Shown piece by piece: positions 33,969-42,429 of a DNA stretch of 64,000 nt (position 1 is the first letter of the stretch; each line of letters opens with the position of its first letter). The stretch is taken from positions 181,286-245,285 of the forward strand of contig NZ_BSTL01000011.1 of the NCBI RefSeq assembly GCF_030269485.1, read 5' to 3'. The DNA is from Actinoplanes sp. NBRC 103695 (GTDB lineage Bacteria; Actinomycetota; Actinomycetes; Mycobacteriales; Micromonosporaceae). The translations under genes and the position numbers were made by a program. The notes below the pieces were generated by a model. That model ran no database searches. It was given only the letters and a program-made list of their open reading frames with translations, and was not told the origin of the DNA.

Positions 33969-36554
33969 GTGGCGGAATCGAGTTCGCGGATCGATCAGGC
34001 CGCTGCCCTGCATCGGCAAGCCGAGGCTGTCGTCGCCGCCGCGGCGGGTGCGCTTGATGGGCAGGCGCCGGCTGCGGGCGATCCTCGGGAGCAGCATGCC
34101 CTGGCCGAAGAGTTGCGGGCTGCGGCCGCTGAGCTTGCACCTGGATGGCTGGGCGCTCCCCTTGAAGCACGGTCGGCCGTCACGCCGCTCGGTGGTGCTG
34201 GGCTGCCTCAGTTCGTTCGGATCGGTGTCGCCCAGCCGTTGGACGATGCCACCTTCCCCGCCGTTGTGCCGTTGTTCGGGGCGGGACATCTGACCGTCGA
34301 TCAGGACGCTCGGGATGCTCGGGTGGCGGGCATGTTGCGCAGCGTGGTTCTGCGTCTGCTGGCCGCCACGCCCGCCGGGTCGTTGTTGTTGCGGGCCGTG
34401 GACTGTGCGGGCGGCGGGACCGTTTTCGCGCCGTTCGAGCCGTTGACCGACGCGGGGATTCTGGCGCCGGTGGCCACCGATCAGGCCGAGCTGCGCGAAA
34501 CCCTGAACGAGGTGCAGAAGTGGCTGCGGACCCGCCGCGCCGAAGGGCCTCGGCGGAGCAGGCGCGACAAGGTCATGCTGCTGGTGATCGCCAGCCTGCC
34601 GCCGACCGCGTGGGGTGAGCTGAGCCAGATCGCGCTGCTCGCCCAGCAGGGGCCGGAGGCCGGGCTTCATCTGATCGTGGCGGGCTGGCCGCCACCGCCG
34701 GAGAACACCGGCGACAGCCAGCAAGGCATGCTGCCGCACTCCACGCCGGTCGGGTTGCTCAACCCGGACGTACGGATCGGCAACACGCCGGCCGGCCGGT
34801 TCACCGCGGCCGTCGACGGGTTCCTCGACGTTCCGGTCTTCCTCGACGACGACCCGCCGCCGCACCTGATCGACGCGGTGTGCCAGGAACTGGTCGCCAG
34901 CTCCGCCCAGGCCGACCGGGTGACGCTGGCCGACCTGGTGCCCGAGCCGGGCGAGGAGATCTGGACGGCGGACGCCGCCGACGGGCTGAGCACCCCGGTG
35001 GGTCAGGCCGGCGACAACCCGGTGGTGCTGCAGTTCAACGACCTGACGCCACACTGGATGGTCGGCGGGCGGTCCGGCGCCGGCAAGACCGCGTTCCTGA
35101 TCAACGTGCTGTACGGGCTGTGCACCCGGTTCTCCCCCGCCGAGCTGTCGCTGTACCTGCTCGACTTCAAGGAGGGCGTCTCGTTCGCCGAGTTCGTCCC
35201 GACCCAGCGGGACCGCACCTGGCTGCCGCACGCGCGGGCCGTCGGTGTCGAGTCCGACCGGGAGTACGGCCTGGCCGTGCTGCGCGAACTGGACGCCGAG
35301 ATGACCCGGCGGTCGGTGGCGTACAAGCGGGCGGGGGTGACGAAGTTCGCCGACCTGCGCGCGGTCGCCGCCGAGGAGGGCCGCGGTAAGCCGATGCCGC
35401 GGGTGCTGTGCGTGATCGACGAGTTCCAGGTGTTGCTCGCCGGCAACGATCCGATCGCCACGGAAGCGGTCGGCCTGCTGGAGTCGCTGGCTCGCAAGGG
35501 CCGCTCGTACGGCATCCATCTGGTCCTGGCCAGTCAGACCGTGCTCGGCGTCGAGGCCCTGTACGCCAAACGCGACTCCATCTTCGGCCAGTTCCCGGTC
35601 CGCATCGCCCTGCCCGGCGGCGGCGACGTGCTGGAACCCACCAACGACTCGGCGGCAGGCGTGGCCCTGGGCACCGCCGTGGTGAACACCGCCGGTGGCC
35701 TCGGCGGCCCGCGCGGCGCCACCCGCGGCCACGAACGCGTGGTGCGCTTCCCCGACCCGCACGCCGACAAGGCGGCGCTCAGCGACCTGCGGCACAAGCT
35801 GTGGGGCGCCCGCGATCCGGAGTCCGTCCCGCCGCGCATCTTCGCCGGCTACGCCCAGCAGCACCTGGCCGACGACCCGACCTACCGGGCGGCGCTGGCC
35901 GGCCGCGCGGGCCGTCCCGCGGCTCTGGTCGGCCGGTCGATCGACGTGCAGCTGTCCACGGCCGCCTTCCCGCTGGACACGTCGCCGGGACGGCACCTGG
36001 CGATCTTCGGGTCGCGGCCGGACGGCGCCGAGGTGTTGCAGGCGGCCGCGTTGAGCGTGGCGGCCTTCCACGCCCCGCGTACCGCACGATTTGTGATCTC
36101 GTCGTTGGTCGCCGAAGGTGACGAGCTGGCCAAGGACCTGGCTGTGGAGATCGGCCACCGGCAGGAAGTGGTGGCGGTCGGCGCGTCCGGCCTGGCCGAC
36201 CAGCTGACCGTGGAGCGGCCGAGCTACCTGGTGGTGTTCGGGATGGACGCGGCCAGCCCGGGGACGCTGCCGACGCTGCGTCAGGTGCTGCGTGAGGGGC
36301 CGAGCCGCGGCGTGCACCTGCTGTCGTGGTGGCGGGGGATGCGGCGGTTCGCCGAGGAGACGGGCGGCAGCGCGGGCCGGGAGGATGTGGCCGGGCTGCT
36401 GTTCCTGAACACGTCGCAGCAGGATGTGGCGCTGATGCTGGGCCGGCCGGTCGACTGGCACCCGCGGCCGAACCGTGCGCTGCTCCACGACCGGCAGACG
36501 GACAAGTCGGACCGGCTGGTGCCGTTCGCGCGGCCTGAGGCGGAGGAGCCGTGA
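33969..36554 (+). CDS. FtsK/SpoIIIE-type ATPase
   Basis: 861 residues, no membrane helix. The N-terminal part has an alanine-rich coiled segment (residues 5-60) and a non-canonical alpha/beta region. The FtsK-like motor has Walker A GGRSGAGKT (about 366-374), YLLDFKEGVSFAEF, Walker B VLCVIDEFQVLL (about 480) and GIHLVLASQT. Only one intact motor is seen, but residues 650-861 look like a degenerate second P-loop fold (GRHLAIFGSRPDGAEVL). GTG start with GGGAGG upstream. Coupled (GTGA) to a coiled-coil membrane protein. It could be a coupling ATPase or the motor of a small secretion system. Confidence 0.85.
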   Translation: MAESSSRIDQAAALHRQAEAVVAAAAGALDGQAPAAGDPREQHALAEELRAAAAELAPGWLGAPLEARSAVTPLGGAGLPQFVRIGVAQPLDDATFPAVVPLFGAGHLTVDQDARDARVAGMLRSVVLRLLAATPAGSLLLRAVDCAGGGTVFAPFEPLTDAGILAPVATDQAELRETLNEVQKWLRTRRAEGPRRSRRDKVMLLVIASLPPTAWGELSQIALLAQQGPEAGLHLIVAGWPPPPENTGDSQQGMLPHSTPVGLLNPDVRIGNTPAGRFTAAVDGFLDVPVFLDDDPPPHLIDAVCQELVASSAQADRVTLADLVPEPGEEIWTADAADGLSTPVGQAGDNPVVLQFNDLTPHWMVGGRSGAGKTAFLINVLYGLCTRFSPAELSLYLLDFKEGVSFAEFVPTQRDRTWLPHARAVGVESDREYGLAVLRELDAEMTRRSVAYKRAGVTKFADLRAVAAEEGRGKPMPRVLCVIDEFQVLLAGNDPIATEAVGLLESLARKGRSYGIHLVLASQTVLGVEALYAKRDSIFGQFPVRIALPGGGDVLEPTNDSAAGVALGTAVVNTAGGLGGPRGATRGHERVVRFPDPHADKAALSDLRHKLWGARDPESVPPRIFAGYAQQHLADDPTYRAALAGRAGRPAALVGRSIDVQLSTAAFPLDTSPGRHLAIFGSRPDGAEVLQAAALSVAAFHAPRTARFVISSLVAEGDELAKDLAVEIGHRQEVVAVGASGLADQLTVERPSYLVVFGMDAASPGTLPTLRQVLREGPSRGVHLLSWWRGMRRFAEETGGSAGREDVAGLLFLNTSQQDVALMLGRPVDWHPRPNRALLHDRQTDKSDRLVPFARPEAEEP

Positions 36555-37252
36555 CCGAGCCGACCACGGAGGAAGTGCCGATCCCGACGCAGGGTGGGCA
36601 GGCGCCGGCGCAGCCGATCGGTGGGCCGTGGGCCGACTATCTGGCCGCGGCGCAGCGGTTGGACACCCTCCGGCGCCAGGCGAGTGCGATGGCGGGTGAG
36701 CGGGCTGCGGCTCTGGGGTCCGCCAGGCAAGAGCTTTCCGCTGTACGCGCGCGGCTCGCACCGCAGCGCGCCCGGTTGGTGCAGGAGTTCGGCGTACCGG
36801 AGAAGGATCTTGTGCCGCAGGCCGCCGAGCAGGCCCTCGCCGCGCCCGCGGTGACCGGCGGACCAGCTGCGGTCCTGACGGCGTTGCGGCAGGTCAGGGG
36901 CACCGCGGACGCGGCCGACGCGGCGATGCTGGGTTCGCCGGGCAAACGCATCGCGTCGCTGCGGCCGTGGGCGCGCAACCTGCTGGTGTACGGCCCGTTC
37001 GCGGCCGCCGTGCTGATCGTGCAGATCGTGCTCTACCTGGTGGCGCCGGCCGGTTCGGTGCCCACCTATGCGCTGCTGTGCGGGCTGAGCATGCCGCTGC
37101 TGGCGTTCGGGCTGGGCTGGGTGACGATCGGGTTCGTCTACGGCGGCGGCCCGGAGAAGGTGGACCGCACCCCCCTGGTCGGGGTGGTGGCGTGCCTGAC
37201 GCCGGTGCTGCTGACCTGCATGGCCGTGGGATTGCTGCAGTTCGTCAAGTGA
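36551..37252 (+). CDS. Coiled-coil membrane protein partnered with the FtsK-type ATPase
   Basis: 233 residues: a Pro/Gln-rich start, a helical coiled-coil region (about 30-130; YLAAAQRLDTLRRQASAMAGERAAALGSARQ and so on), then three membrane helices (about 145-170, 175-195 and 205-230). It could anchor the soluble ATPase at the membrane. GTG start overlaps the ATPase stop. No family name recognised. Confidence 0.75.
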   Translation: MTEPTTEEVPIPTQGGQAPAQPIGGPWADYLAAAQRLDTLRRQASAMAGERAAALGSARQELSAVRARLAPQRARLVQEFGVPEKDLVPQAAEQALAAPAVTGGPAAVLTALRQVRGTADAADAAMLGSPGKRIASLRPWARNLLVYGPFAAAVLIVQIVLYLVAPAGSVPTYALLCGLSMPLLAFGLGWVTIGFVYGGGPEKVDRTPLVGVVACLTPVLLTCMAVGLLQFVK

Positions 37253-37265
37253 GGGGGCGGCCCGG

Positions 37266-37526
37266 GTGGCCAGCGTCGAAGAGGTGAAGGCGAACGTCGC
37301 GGCGTCGGTGGACGGCACCGGGCGCGCGGTGACCGGCATCCAGCACGTGTCGGAGCAGCTGGACGACGCGCTGTCGTTGCTGCGGCTGACCGCGATCGGG
37401 TCGTTCCACCCGTCGGTGGCGTCGGCGATCGCGCAGCTGGAGCAGGCCCGGATGCGGCTGGACGAGGCGGCGACTCTGGCGCGCGGCGCGATGGACTCCG
37501 CCGACACCTATCGCATGATCGTCTAG
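37266..37526 (+). CDS. 86-residue helical protein, possibly a secreted or structural partner
   Basis: Helix-loop-helix layout (EEVKANVAASVDGTGRAVTGIQHVSEQLDDALSLLRLTA, then SFHPSVASAIAQLEQARMRLDEAATLARGAMDSADTYR), the size of WXG100 proteins but without a W-x-G motif. GTG start with GAGGGG before it, 13 bp after the membrane protein stop. The TAG stop shares the palindrome CTAG with the stop of the convergent ridA-like gene. Confidence 0.75.
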   Translation: MASVEEVKANVAASVDGTGRAVTGIQHVSEQLDDALSLLRLTAIGSFHPSVASAIAQLEQARMRLDEAATLARGAMDSADTYRMIV

Positions 37527-37915
37527 CCCGCCGCGGTCAGATCCACCTCGACGAGCTGGCCCCGGTAGCCGAGGGCGGTCACCCCGAGCAGGGTGCTGGC
37601 CGTCGTGAAGGCCGGGGCGAGCGGCGAGTCCATCAGGCGACGCCAGACGGCGCTGAGGTCGGCGCTGTCCCCGCTGACCACGTAGACCAGGGACCGCACC
37701 ACGGCGTCCGGCTTGACCTCGGCAGCGGCCAGCACGGCCATGCAGTTGGCGATGACCTGGTCGGTCTGGGTCAGGAAGTCGTCGCCGACGACGTGATCGT
37801 CGATGTCGACCGGGCACTGACCGGCGAAGTGGATCATCCGGCCGGCCGGCGAGACCGTGATGTGTGAGTAACCGTCGGGTTGGTGCAGATCCGATGGGTT
37901 GGAGCGCTCCAGCAC
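37523..37915 (-). CDS. RidA/YjgF-family protein
   Basis: 130 residues with the family core GYSHITVSPAGRMIHFAGQCPVD, QTDQVIANCMAVLAAA and a C-terminal TLLGVTALGYRGQLVEVDLTA. The arginine that RidA uses for imine deamination (normally in an A-R-x-A-V-like strand near the end) is not visible, so this is probably a Rid-related protein of other activity. The GTG at 37915 has GAGG 5 nt upstream; a GTG at 37921 would overlap the folE stop. It is the last gene of the folE side of the cluster. Confidence 0.85.
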   Translation of the reverse strand: MLERSNPSDLHQPDGYSHITVSPAGRMIHFAGQCPVDIDDHVVGDDFLTQTDQVIANCMAVLAAAEVKPDAVVRSLVYVVSGDSADLSAVWRRLMDSPLAPAFTTASTLLGVTALGYRGQLVEVDLTAAG

Positions 37916-37917
37916 AG

Positions 37918-38556
37918 TCACCTCGCGTTGATCAGCATCATCGCTTCCGCGCGGACCTTGCCGTCGCGTTGGAACGCGCCGCGGACCGCGGACGTGACCG
38001 TACGGGCTCCGACCTTGCGGATGCCACGCATTTCCATGCACAGGTGCCGGCACTCCAGCACGACGATGACGCCGCGCGCCCCCAGCTGCTTCATCAGCAG
38101 GTCGGCGATCTCCGACGTGAGCCGCTCCTGCACCTGCGGCCGGCGGGCGAACACCTCGACCAGCCGGGCCAGCTTGGACAGGCCGGTGATGCGGCCGTCG
38201 GTGCCGGGGATGTAGCCGACGTGCGCGCTGCCGATGAACGGCAGCAGGTGGTGCTCGCACATGCTCTGCACCTCGATGTCGCGCACGAGCACGAGCTCCT
38301 CGTGGTTGGCCTCGAACGTCGTGCGGACCACCTGGGACGGGTCGACGCGCAGACCGGCGAAGAGCTCCGCGTACGCCCGGGCCACCCGGGACGGGGTGTG
38401 TTGCAGGCCGTCCCGGTCCGGGTCCTCACCGATCGCGATGAGGATCTCCCGGACCGCCTTCTCGATACGCGGCAGGTCGACGGCCTGCTCGACGGGAGAC
38501 CCGTTGAGCTTGCCGTCGACCAGTCGTGCTGCGAGAGAGTCGAGCTCGCCGATCAG
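37918..38556 (-). CDS. folE: GTP cyclohydrolase I
   Basis: First enzyme of folate synthesis, making dihydroneopterin triphosphate from GTP. The 212-residue frame has the zinc ligands in SMCEHHLLPF and LECRHLCMEMRG, the GYIPGTDGRITGLSKLARLV signature and QERLTSEIADLL. No ATG, GTG or TTG lies at the expected N-terminus. A CTG ending at 38556 overlaps the ftsH stop as CTGA with GGAAGG 6 nt upstream, and is taken as the start. Otherwise all family residues are intact. Confidence 0.93.
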   Translation of the reverse strand: MIGELDSLAARLVDGKLNGSPVEQAVDLPRIEKAVREILIAIGEDPDRDGLQHTPSRVARAYAELFAGLRVDPSQVVRTTFEANHEELVLVRDIEVQSMCEHHLLPFIGSAHVGYIPGTDGRITGLSKLARLVEVFARRPQVQERLTSEIADLLMKQLGARGVIVVLECRHLCMEMRGIRKVGARTVTSAVRGAFQRDGKVRAEAMMLINAR

Positions 38557-40571
38557 TGGCCGCCTTCCGCGCCGTTGCTGCCCGAGGGACCGGGACCGAC
38601 CGCCGCCTGGCCGTCCGCCTCGGCCTGCGCCTTGAGCGCGGACTGCTCCGCCGGGGTGAGAACCGGCGGGGCGGAGGACGGCAGGCGCTTGCCGAAGCCG
38701 CTGAAGGGCGCCATCGGAGGACGTTTCTGCACGCGGGCGCAGATGCGGTTCATGTCGTCCTGCGTGATGGTTTCCTTCTCCATCAGCTCGAGCACCATGT
38801 CGTCGAGGACATCGCGGTACTCCACAAGGATCTCCCACGCCTCGTCGTGCGCGAGCTCGATGAGCGCCCGGACCTCGCTGTCGATGTCGGCGGCGACGGC
38901 GTCCGAGTAGTCCTTCTCGTGGCCCATGTTGCGACCCATGAAGGGCTCGTCACCACTGGTGCCGTACTTGATGGCGCCCAGCTTGGAGCTCATGCCGTAC
39001 TGCGTGACCATGGCGCGGGCCAGGCTCGACGCCTTCTCGATGTCGTTGCCGGCGCCGGTGGTGGGCTCGTGGAAGACGAGCTCCTCGGCGGCCCGGCCAC
39101 CCAGGGCGTACGCCAGAGTGTCGATCATCTCAGCGCGGGTCTGGGTGTACTTGTCCTCGGTCGGCAGCACCAGCGTGTGACCGAGGGAGCGACCGCGCGG
39201 CAGGATCGTCACCTTGTGCACGGGGGCGGAGTGCGGCAGCGCGTACGCCACCAGCGCGTGACCGCCCTCGTGGTACGCGGTGATCTTCTTTTCCTTGTCG
39301 CTCATCGCCCGGGTCTTGCGTTCCGGTCCGGCGATAACGCGGTCGATCGACTCCTCGAGGAAGTAGTTGCTGATCGCCCGCTTCTCGTTACGCGCGGTGA
39401 GCAACGCGGCCTCGTTGATCACGTTGGCCAGGTCGGCGCCCGAGAAACCGGGCGTCCGGCGAGCCACCGCGTCGAGGTCGACATCCGGCGTGAACGGCTT
39501 GCCCTTGGCGTGCACCCGGAGGATCGCCTTGCGGCCCTCCATGTCCGGGTTGTCCACCGGGATCTGCCGGTCGAAGCGGCCCGGGCGCAGCAGCGCCGGG
39601 TCGAGGATGTCCGGCCGGTTGGTCGCCGCGATCAGGATCACGCCGCCCTTGGTGTCGAAGCCGTCCATCTCCACGAGCAGCTGGTTGAGCGTCTGCTCGC
39701 GCTCGTCGTGACCGCCGCCCATGCCGGCGCCGCGGTGCCGGCCGACGGCGTCGATCTCGTCGACGAAGACGATCGCCGGCGCGTTGGCCTTGGCCTGCTC
39801 GAACAGGTCACGGACACGGCTGGCGCCGACACCGACGAACATCTCGACGAAGTCCGAGCCGGAGATCGAGTAGAACGGCACACCGGCCTCACCGGCGACC
39901 GCGCGAGCCAGCAGCGTCTTACCCGTGCCGGGCGAGCCGAAGAGCAGCACGCCCTTCGGGATCTTCGCGCCGAGCGCCTGGTATTTCGCCGGGTTCTGCA
40001 GGAAATCCTTGATCTCATACAGCTCTTGGACTGCCTCGTCGGCGCCCGCCACGTCGGCGAACGTCGTCTTCGGCGTGTCCTTGGTGATCATCTTCGCCTT
40101 GGACTTGCCGAAGTTGAGCACCCTCGAGCCGCCGCCCTGCATCTGCGACATGAAGAGCAGGAGCAGGATCACCAGGATCGCGATCGGCAGCAGGTTGACC
40201 AGCAGACTCAGCAGGATGCTGTCGCCGGAAACCGTGACGTTGAAGTTCTCCTGGACCCGCCCGGCGGCCTTGGCCTGCTGGACGGACTGAAGGATCTGGT
40301 TGCTCGCCTCGTAGGGGTACTGCGTCTCGATCAGCTTGGTCTCTTTGCCGGCGAATCGCTCGTCGGAGACCAGATCGATCTGCAGGGTCTGCTCTTTGTC
40401 CTTGATCAGGACTTTTTTGATGCCTGGCTGGGTCAGCCGCTCGAGGGCGACCGAAGTGTCAACTCGCTGGTAGCTCGGACCACTGGTGAAGATTGAGCTC
40501 AGCGCAATCGCACCGATGATCACCAGACTGATCCAGACCACCGGGCGGCGGAAGAAACGCGTACGTTCCAT
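38553..40571 (-). CDS. ftsH: ATP-dependent zinc metalloprotease FtsH
   Basis: Membrane AAA+ protease, 672 residues. Two membrane helices (about 10-28 and 115-140) flank an extracytoplasmic domain. The AAA domain has Walker A FGSPGTGKT, Walker B IVFVDEIDAVGRHRG, and the pore FVGVGASRVRDLF. The protease zinc site is HEGGHA with the distant Asp in NDIEKAS. The C-terminal tail after about residue 610 is low complexity (PPVLTPAEQSALKAQAEADGQ). The promoter must lie in the 225-bp gap before hpt. Confidence 0.97.
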   Translation of the reverse strand: MERTRFFRRPVVWISLVIIGAIALSSIFTSGPSYQRVDTSVALERLTQPGIKKVLIKDKEQTLQIDLVSDERFAGKETKLIETQYPYEASNQILQSVQQAKAAGRVQENFNVTVSGDSILLSLLVNLLPIAILVILLLLFMSQMQGGGSRVLNFGKSKAKMITKDTPKTTFADVAGADEAVQELYEIKDFLQNPAKYQALGAKIPKGVLLFGSPGTGKTLLARAVAGEAGVPFYSISGSDFVEMFVGVGASRVRDLFEQAKANAPAIVFVDEIDAVGRHRGAGMGGGHDEREQTLNQLLVEMDGFDTKGGVILIAATNRPDILDPALLRPGRFDRQIPVDNPDMEGRKAILRVHAKGKPFTPDVDLDAVARRTPGFSGADLANVINEAALLTARNEKRAISNYFLEESIDRVIAGPERKTRAMSDKEKKITAYHEGGHALVAYALPHSAPVHKVTILPRGRSLGHTLVLPTEDKYTQTRAEMIDTLAYALGGRAAEELVFHEPTTGAGNDIEKASSLARAMVTQYGMSSKLGAIKYGTSGDEPFMGRNMGHEKDYSDAVAADIDSEVRALIELAHDEAWEILVEYRDVLDDMVLELMEKETITQDDMNRICARVQKRPPMAPFSGFGKRLPSSAPPVLTPAEQSALKAQAEADGQAAVGPGPSGSNGAEGGH

Positions 40572-40796
40572 ACTGTCTGTCGGGCGGTTAGCGCGCCCGG
40601 ACCCTCCTGATCGGCGTCCTGGTCACCTGACTTGCTGCCGGCGAGCATGGGGCTGCGCCATTGGTCACTCGACGGTACACCGTGAGTGCCGGTCGCGACT
40701 CCGTGAGCCCACCCGCTCGACACCGGCCGTTTACGGCCTAGCCAGGTGAAAAGCGGGCGAATCGGCCCATTCCTGAGAAGACGCTGAGGAACCCGT

Positions 40797-41372
40797 TCAG
40801 CTACGGGCGTACACGTCCGGCTTCAACACCCCGATATAGGGCAGCTCACGGTAACGCTCGGCGAAGTCCAAGCCGTAGCCCACCACGAACTCGTTCGGGA
40901 TCTCGAAGCCGATGTACTTCACCGGAACGTTGACCTTCACCGCGTCCGGCTTGCGCACCAGCGCGACCACCTCGACGCTGGCCGGTGACCTGCTCTGCAG
41001 GTATTTCATCAGCCAGGAGAGGGTCAGGCCGGAGTCGACGATGTCCTCGACGATCACCACGTGCCGGCCGGCGATGTCGCGGTCCAGGTCCTTGAGGATG
41101 CGCACCACCCCCGACGAGGTCGTGCCGGAGCCGTAGGACGACACCGCCATGAACTCCATCTCGACGGACGGACCCGTCCGGCCCAGCTCCCGGGCGAAGT
41201 CGGCCATGAACATGACCGCGCCCTTCAGCACGCAGACCAGAAGCAGGCCGCCGTCGGCGCCGGCATGGTCGGCCGAGACCTGCTTGGCCAGTTCCTCGAC
41301 CTTCTCCCGGATCTGTTCCTCAGAGAGGATCACGTGGTCGATGTCGGCGTCATACCAGGAGCCGTCTGCCAT
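40797..41372 (-). CDS. hpt: Hypoxanthine phosphoribosyltransferase
   Basis: Purine salvage enzyme, 191 residues. The PRPP-binding motif is VVIVEDIVDSGLTL; LLLVCVLKGAVMF and the C-terminal VGYGLDFAERYRELPYIGVL are also typical. The ATG at 41372 is chosen (MADGSWYDAD); a start 21 nt upstream is possible. It follows tilS on the same strand. Confidence 0.95.
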   Translation of the reverse strand: MADGSWYDADIDHVILSEEQIREKVEELAKQVSADHAGADGGLLLVCVLKGAVMFMADFARELGRTGPSVEMEFMAVSSYGSGTTSSGVVRILKDLDRDIAGRHVVIVEDIVDSGLTLSWLMKYLQSRSPASVEVVALVRKPDAVKVNVPVKYIGFEIPNEFVVGYGLDFAERYRELPYIGVLKPDVYARS

Positions 41373-41478
41373 GGGCCTAGCCTGCCGCATCAAGGTTGCG
41401 CGCAGCGGCCGGGGTCGCGGCTGGGACCAGCGCAAACCCGGCGAAACCCCTGGTGTTCGCGACACGGCGTGGCGACCG

Positions 41479-42429
41479 TCACAGGTCAACTCGGGTCAGG
41501 CGTCCCTCTCGCCGGGCCACCTGCACCCCACCCGGTAACGCTGTCGAACCCTGGCCGTGCCAGTCCGTGATCAAAGCGTCCAGGGCGGCCACGTGCCGGT
41601 GGGACAGCGAGCCGCCGGGGACGCCCAGCCGCCGGGCCCACTGGTGCAGCACCCGGGTGCGGATCGCGTCCGGCAGGACGGACAGGTCGGTCACCACGAG
41701 CTCGTCGCGCACCTCGGCGGCGGCCAGGGCGTCCAGGGCTGCGTTGTCGGCGGCCAGCTGACCGGCCGTACGCGCCAGGTTGTCGACCACGCCCGGGCCG
41801 AGCGCGGCGATCAGAGCGGGCAGCAGGTCGGCGCGGACGCGCGCGCGGGCGTACGCGGAATCCCGGTTGTGGGGGTCGTCCCAGATCTCCAGGCCGAGCG
41901 CCGCGCAGGCCTTGCGAGTCTCCGAGCGGGCCACGCCGAGGAAGGGGCGCAGCAGCAGGCCGCGGCGCACCGGCATGCCGGACATCCCGCGCGGGCCGGC
42001 GCCCCTGGCCAGCGCCAGCAGCACGGTCTCGGCCTGGTCATCGCGGGTGTGCCCCAGCAGCACCGCGGCGGCGGCGTACTCCAGGGCCGCCGCCTCGAGG
42101 GCTGCGTATCGCGCATTTCGGGCAGCCGCCTCGGGTCCACCGGCACCGGACACCTCGACCGCCATGGACAGAACGGGCGAGAAGCCAGCAGCCCACCCGA
42201 CGACCGCCTCGGCGCGAGCAGCAGAGCCGGCCTGCAGCCCATGATCAATGGTCACCAGCCCCGCGCGGAGGCCCATCCGAGGTGCCACGAACGAGGTCGC
42301 CGCGGCCAGCGCCAGCGAATCGGCCCCGCCCGAGCACGCCACCAGCACCAACGATCCCGCCGGAAGCCAGGCCAGCGCCGACCGGACCGCCCGGCGGGTG
42401 GCCGCGACCGGCGCCGGCAGGTACGCCAT
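41479..42429 (-). CDS. tilS: tRNA(Ile)-lysidine synthase
   Basis: Adds lysine to C34 of tRNA-Ile2. 316 residues with the N-type ATP pyrophosphatase P-loop VACSGGADSLAL, TIDHGLQAGSA, LLGHTRDDQAETVLLALARG and RPFLGVARSETRKAC. The size fits the short actinobacterial form without the large C-terminal domains. The ATG is adjacent to the stop of the metalloprotease gene (no gap). Confidence 0.95.
   Translation of the reverse strand: MAYLPAPVAATRRAVRSALAWLPAGSLVLVACSGGADSLALAAATSFVAPRMGLRAGLVTIDHGLQAGSAARAEAVVGWAAGFSPVLSMAVEVSGAGGPEAAARNARYAALEAAALEYAAAAVLLGHTRDDQAETVLLALARGAGPRGMSGMPVRRGLLLRPFLGVARSETRKACAALGLEIWDDPHNRDSAYARARVRADLLPALIAALGPGVVDNLARTAGQLAADNAALDALAAAEVRDELVVTDLSVLPDAIRTRVLHQWARRLGVPGGSLSHRHVAALDALITDWHGQGSTALPGGVQVARREGRLTRVDL

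Noticed and set aside
33969..36554. A second EccC
   Set aside because: It lacks the N-terminal membrane helices and has one intact P-loop module rather than three.
33297..36761. A 1154-residue minus-strand frame
   Set aside because: Only the last 182 codons (start 33845) look like a protein; the rest is antisense to the FtsK-type ATPase gene.
24087..37526. A complete integrative conjugative element
   Set aside because: No integrase, excisionase, relaxase, replication gene or flanking direct repeat could be found.
37266..37526. A true WXG100 (EsxA-like) protein
   Set aside because: The size and helical hairpin fit, but there is no W-x-G at the turn and no YxxxD/E signal in the usual place.
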